Assembly (NCBI GenBank): GCA_016198805.1
Contig: JACQHU010000125.1
Location: 1 to 6,412 of the forward strand
Reading direction: 5' to 3'
Origin: Armatimonadota bacterium
GTDB taxonomy: Bacteria; Sysuimicrobiota; Sysuimicrobiia; Sysuimicrobiales; Humicultoraceae
DNA length: 6,412 bases
Shown: in pieces, positions 5,201-6,412 of the stretch
Layout of the letters: every line of letters begins with the position of its first letter
Position numbering within the stretch: the first letter of the stretch is position 1
Translations under genes and position numbers: made by a program
The notes under the pieces: model-generated
Databases searched by the model: none
Seen by the model: only the letters and a program-made list of their open reading frames with translations
Told to the model about the DNA's origin: nothing

Positions 5201-6412
5201 CTATACCATGCCCGGAGGACCTACCACTGGGCCGGGGACCAACTTCCCCAGCACTCGTGGACCGGCGGCGCCGGTGGCGCTGGGCACATTGGTCGGCAGC
5301 CCGGCTGTGGCATCGGACGCCAGCAGCGCGAACGCCATCGCTTCCTTCAACTTGCCGTTGACGCCGAAGTCCTCGCAGGCTAGCACCGGCACGCCCAAGC
5401 CCTCCGCGATGCGCCCCTTCACGTAGTTATTGTACGAACCCCCGCCGCCGAGCACGACCTCATCGAGCCCGGCGCGCGGGAGGAGGAACTCGCGGTACGC
5501 CCGGACGATGGAGTCGGCCGTCAGCGCCGAGACCGTCGCGATGATGTCGTCCGGCTCGAGACGCCGGCGGCGCCCCTCCTCGAGCAGGCGGGCGGCGAAC
5601 GGCCGCCCGTAGACCTCACGGCCGGTCGATTTGGGCGGCGGCTGCCGGAGGAAGGGATCGCGCAGCAAGTCGCTCAGCCACTCCTCGTCGATCCGCCCCC
5701 GCGAGGCCCGCGCGCCATCCCGGTCGAAGGTCTCGCGGCCGCCGGTGAGGACCCGGGTCACCTCGTCGATCACCATGTTGCCGGGCCCGGTGTCGAAGGC
5801 CAGGACCGCCTTCGATCCCATGGCGCCCGGCTCGCACCCTGCCGGGAGATACGTCACGTTGCCGATGCCTCCGATGTTCTGCACGGCGCGCGACCTGCCA
5901 GGATGCCGGAACACCACCAGGTCGAAGTACGGAACCAGGGGGGCGCCGTGGCCGCCGGCGGCGACATCCGCCACGCGGAAGTCGGCGATCACCGGCACGC
6001 CGGTCCGCTCGGCGATCACGGCCGGCTCGCCGATCTGCAGCGTGGCGCCGTCCGGTGCCGGGATGTGCCAGACGGTCTGCCCGGCGGTGCCGATCAGGTC
6101 GACCTGCCCCGGGGACAGCCCGGCCTCCGCGATCACCGCCAGCGCGGCCTGGGCGAACAGGTCGCCCAGGCGGAAGTTGAAGCGGCAGAGGCGGTCCACC
6201 GTGCCGGTCGCCGGGTCGAACATCAGAAAGAGTTCGTCGCGGTCCGCGGCCGGGAACGGCATGGTCAGGCCGGCGACCAGACGCAGGCGCGCGCCAGCCC
6301 CCGCGCCGGTGATCTCGACCAGGGCCGCGTCGATGCCGTCTGCCGACGTGCCGGAGATCAGGCCGACGACCAATTTGGGATCCTTGCGCGCCAGGTCAGC
6401 GATGACCGTCAC
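5201..6412 (-). CDS. anmK: Anhydro-N-acetylmuramic acid kinase (start at window edge)
   Basis: AnmK cleaves the 1,6-anhydro ring of anhydro-N-acetylmuramic acid and phosphorylates it with ATP to MurNAc-6-phosphate, returning peptidoglycan fragments made by lytic transglycosylases to metabolism. It is cytoplasmic and belongs to the ASKHA (hexokinase/Hsp70/actin) superfamily. Visible are the phosphate-1 loop GLISGTSADGID (17-28), GQTVWH (111-116), TLQIGEPAVIAERTGVPVIADFR (124-146), GAPLVPYFD, NIGGIGN (179-185), FDTGPGN with the probable catalytic base D207, PPPKSTGREVYG (258-269), LGGGGSYN (321-328) and a C-terminal GLPTNVPSATGA. The 403 codons span the family's 370-400 aa range plus a short Pro/Gly tail. 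The first visible codon is GTG at 6410-6412, on the window edge; about 15 residues before the first strand suit the family, but a start further upstream cannot be excluded. Residue 110 is Ala, where the family usually has His before GQT. The gene ends with TAG just before argS. Confidence 0.95.
   Translation of the reverse strand: MTVIADLARKDPKLVVGLISGTSADGIDAALVEITGAGAGARLRLVAGLTMPFPAADRDELFLMFDPATGTVDRLCRFNFRLGDLFAQAALAVIAEAGLSPGQVDLIGTAGQTVWHIPAPDGATLQIGEPAVIAERTGVPVIADFRVADVAAGGHGAPLVPYFDLVVFRHPGRSRAVQNIGGIGNVTYLPAGCEPGAMGSKAVLAFDTGPGNMVIDEVTRVLTGGRETFDRDGARASRGRIDEEWLSDLLRDPFLRQPPPKSTGREVYGRPFAARLLEEGRRRRLEPDDIIATVSALTADSIVRAYREFLLPRAGLDEVVLGGGGSYNNYVKGRIAEGLGVPVLACEDFGVNGKLKEAMAFALLASDATAGLPTNVPSATGAAGPRVLGKLVPGPVVGPPGMV

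Noticed and set aside
2938..5361. An 807-codon open frame on the plus strand covering the argS region and the intergenic gap
   Set aside because: It lies antisense to argS, whose protein has all family motifs. Its translation is rich in Arg, Pro, Gly and Asp with no recognisable domain, as expected from a GC-rich antisense frame where stops are rare. It also spans parts of three unrelated features.

Overview
The window is a GC-rich (visibly well over 60%) bacterial chromosomal segment. All five recognisable genes lie on the minus strand, so transcription runs from high to low coordinates: anmK, argS, a 289-bp gap, an S-layer-homology (SLH) envelope protein, a small transaldolase, then rho, which runs off the left edge. 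The open frames on the plus strand, including one of 807 codons, are antisense shadows produced by the high GC content. No RNA gene, CRISPR array, insertion sequence or phage signature was found.

Organism: an exported protein with SLH domains plus a BsuPI-type domain points to a lineage that anchors proteins to the cell wall through SLH domains, such as Firmicutes-like or Armatimonadota-like deep Terrabacteria. The transaldolase-rho pairing recalls the Bacillus order in which tal, murA and rho are near neighbours. Rho has a short N-terminal domain without the long basic insertion of Actinobacteria. Phylum assignment is inference; the window has no taxonomic marker that I can place precisely.

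Layout: (1) 5201-6412, anmK, the kinase for anhydro-N-acetylmuramic acid in peptidoglycan recycling; its GTG start coincides with the window edge. (2) 3493-5193, argS, beginning 8 nt after the anmK stop without a clear Shine-Dalgarno site, so probably co-translated with it. (3) 3204-3492, the only sizeable gap, with a weak candidate promoter and no convincing terminator. (4) 1707-3203, an exported SLH protein in which a BsuPI-like domain appears to be inserted inside the second SLH repeat. (5) 1030-1701, a transaldolase of the small Fsa/TalC type whose ribosome-binding site overlaps the stop of the SLH gene. (6) 1-979, rho, about 326 codons visible, with a GTG start fixed by an upstream in-frame stop.

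The genes mix cell-wall recycling, translation, envelope structure, central carbon metabolism and transcription termination. I see no dedicated new system. The points most worth a second look are the nested SLH/BsuPI architecture and unusual residues in otherwise conserved motifs of AnmK and ArgRS.
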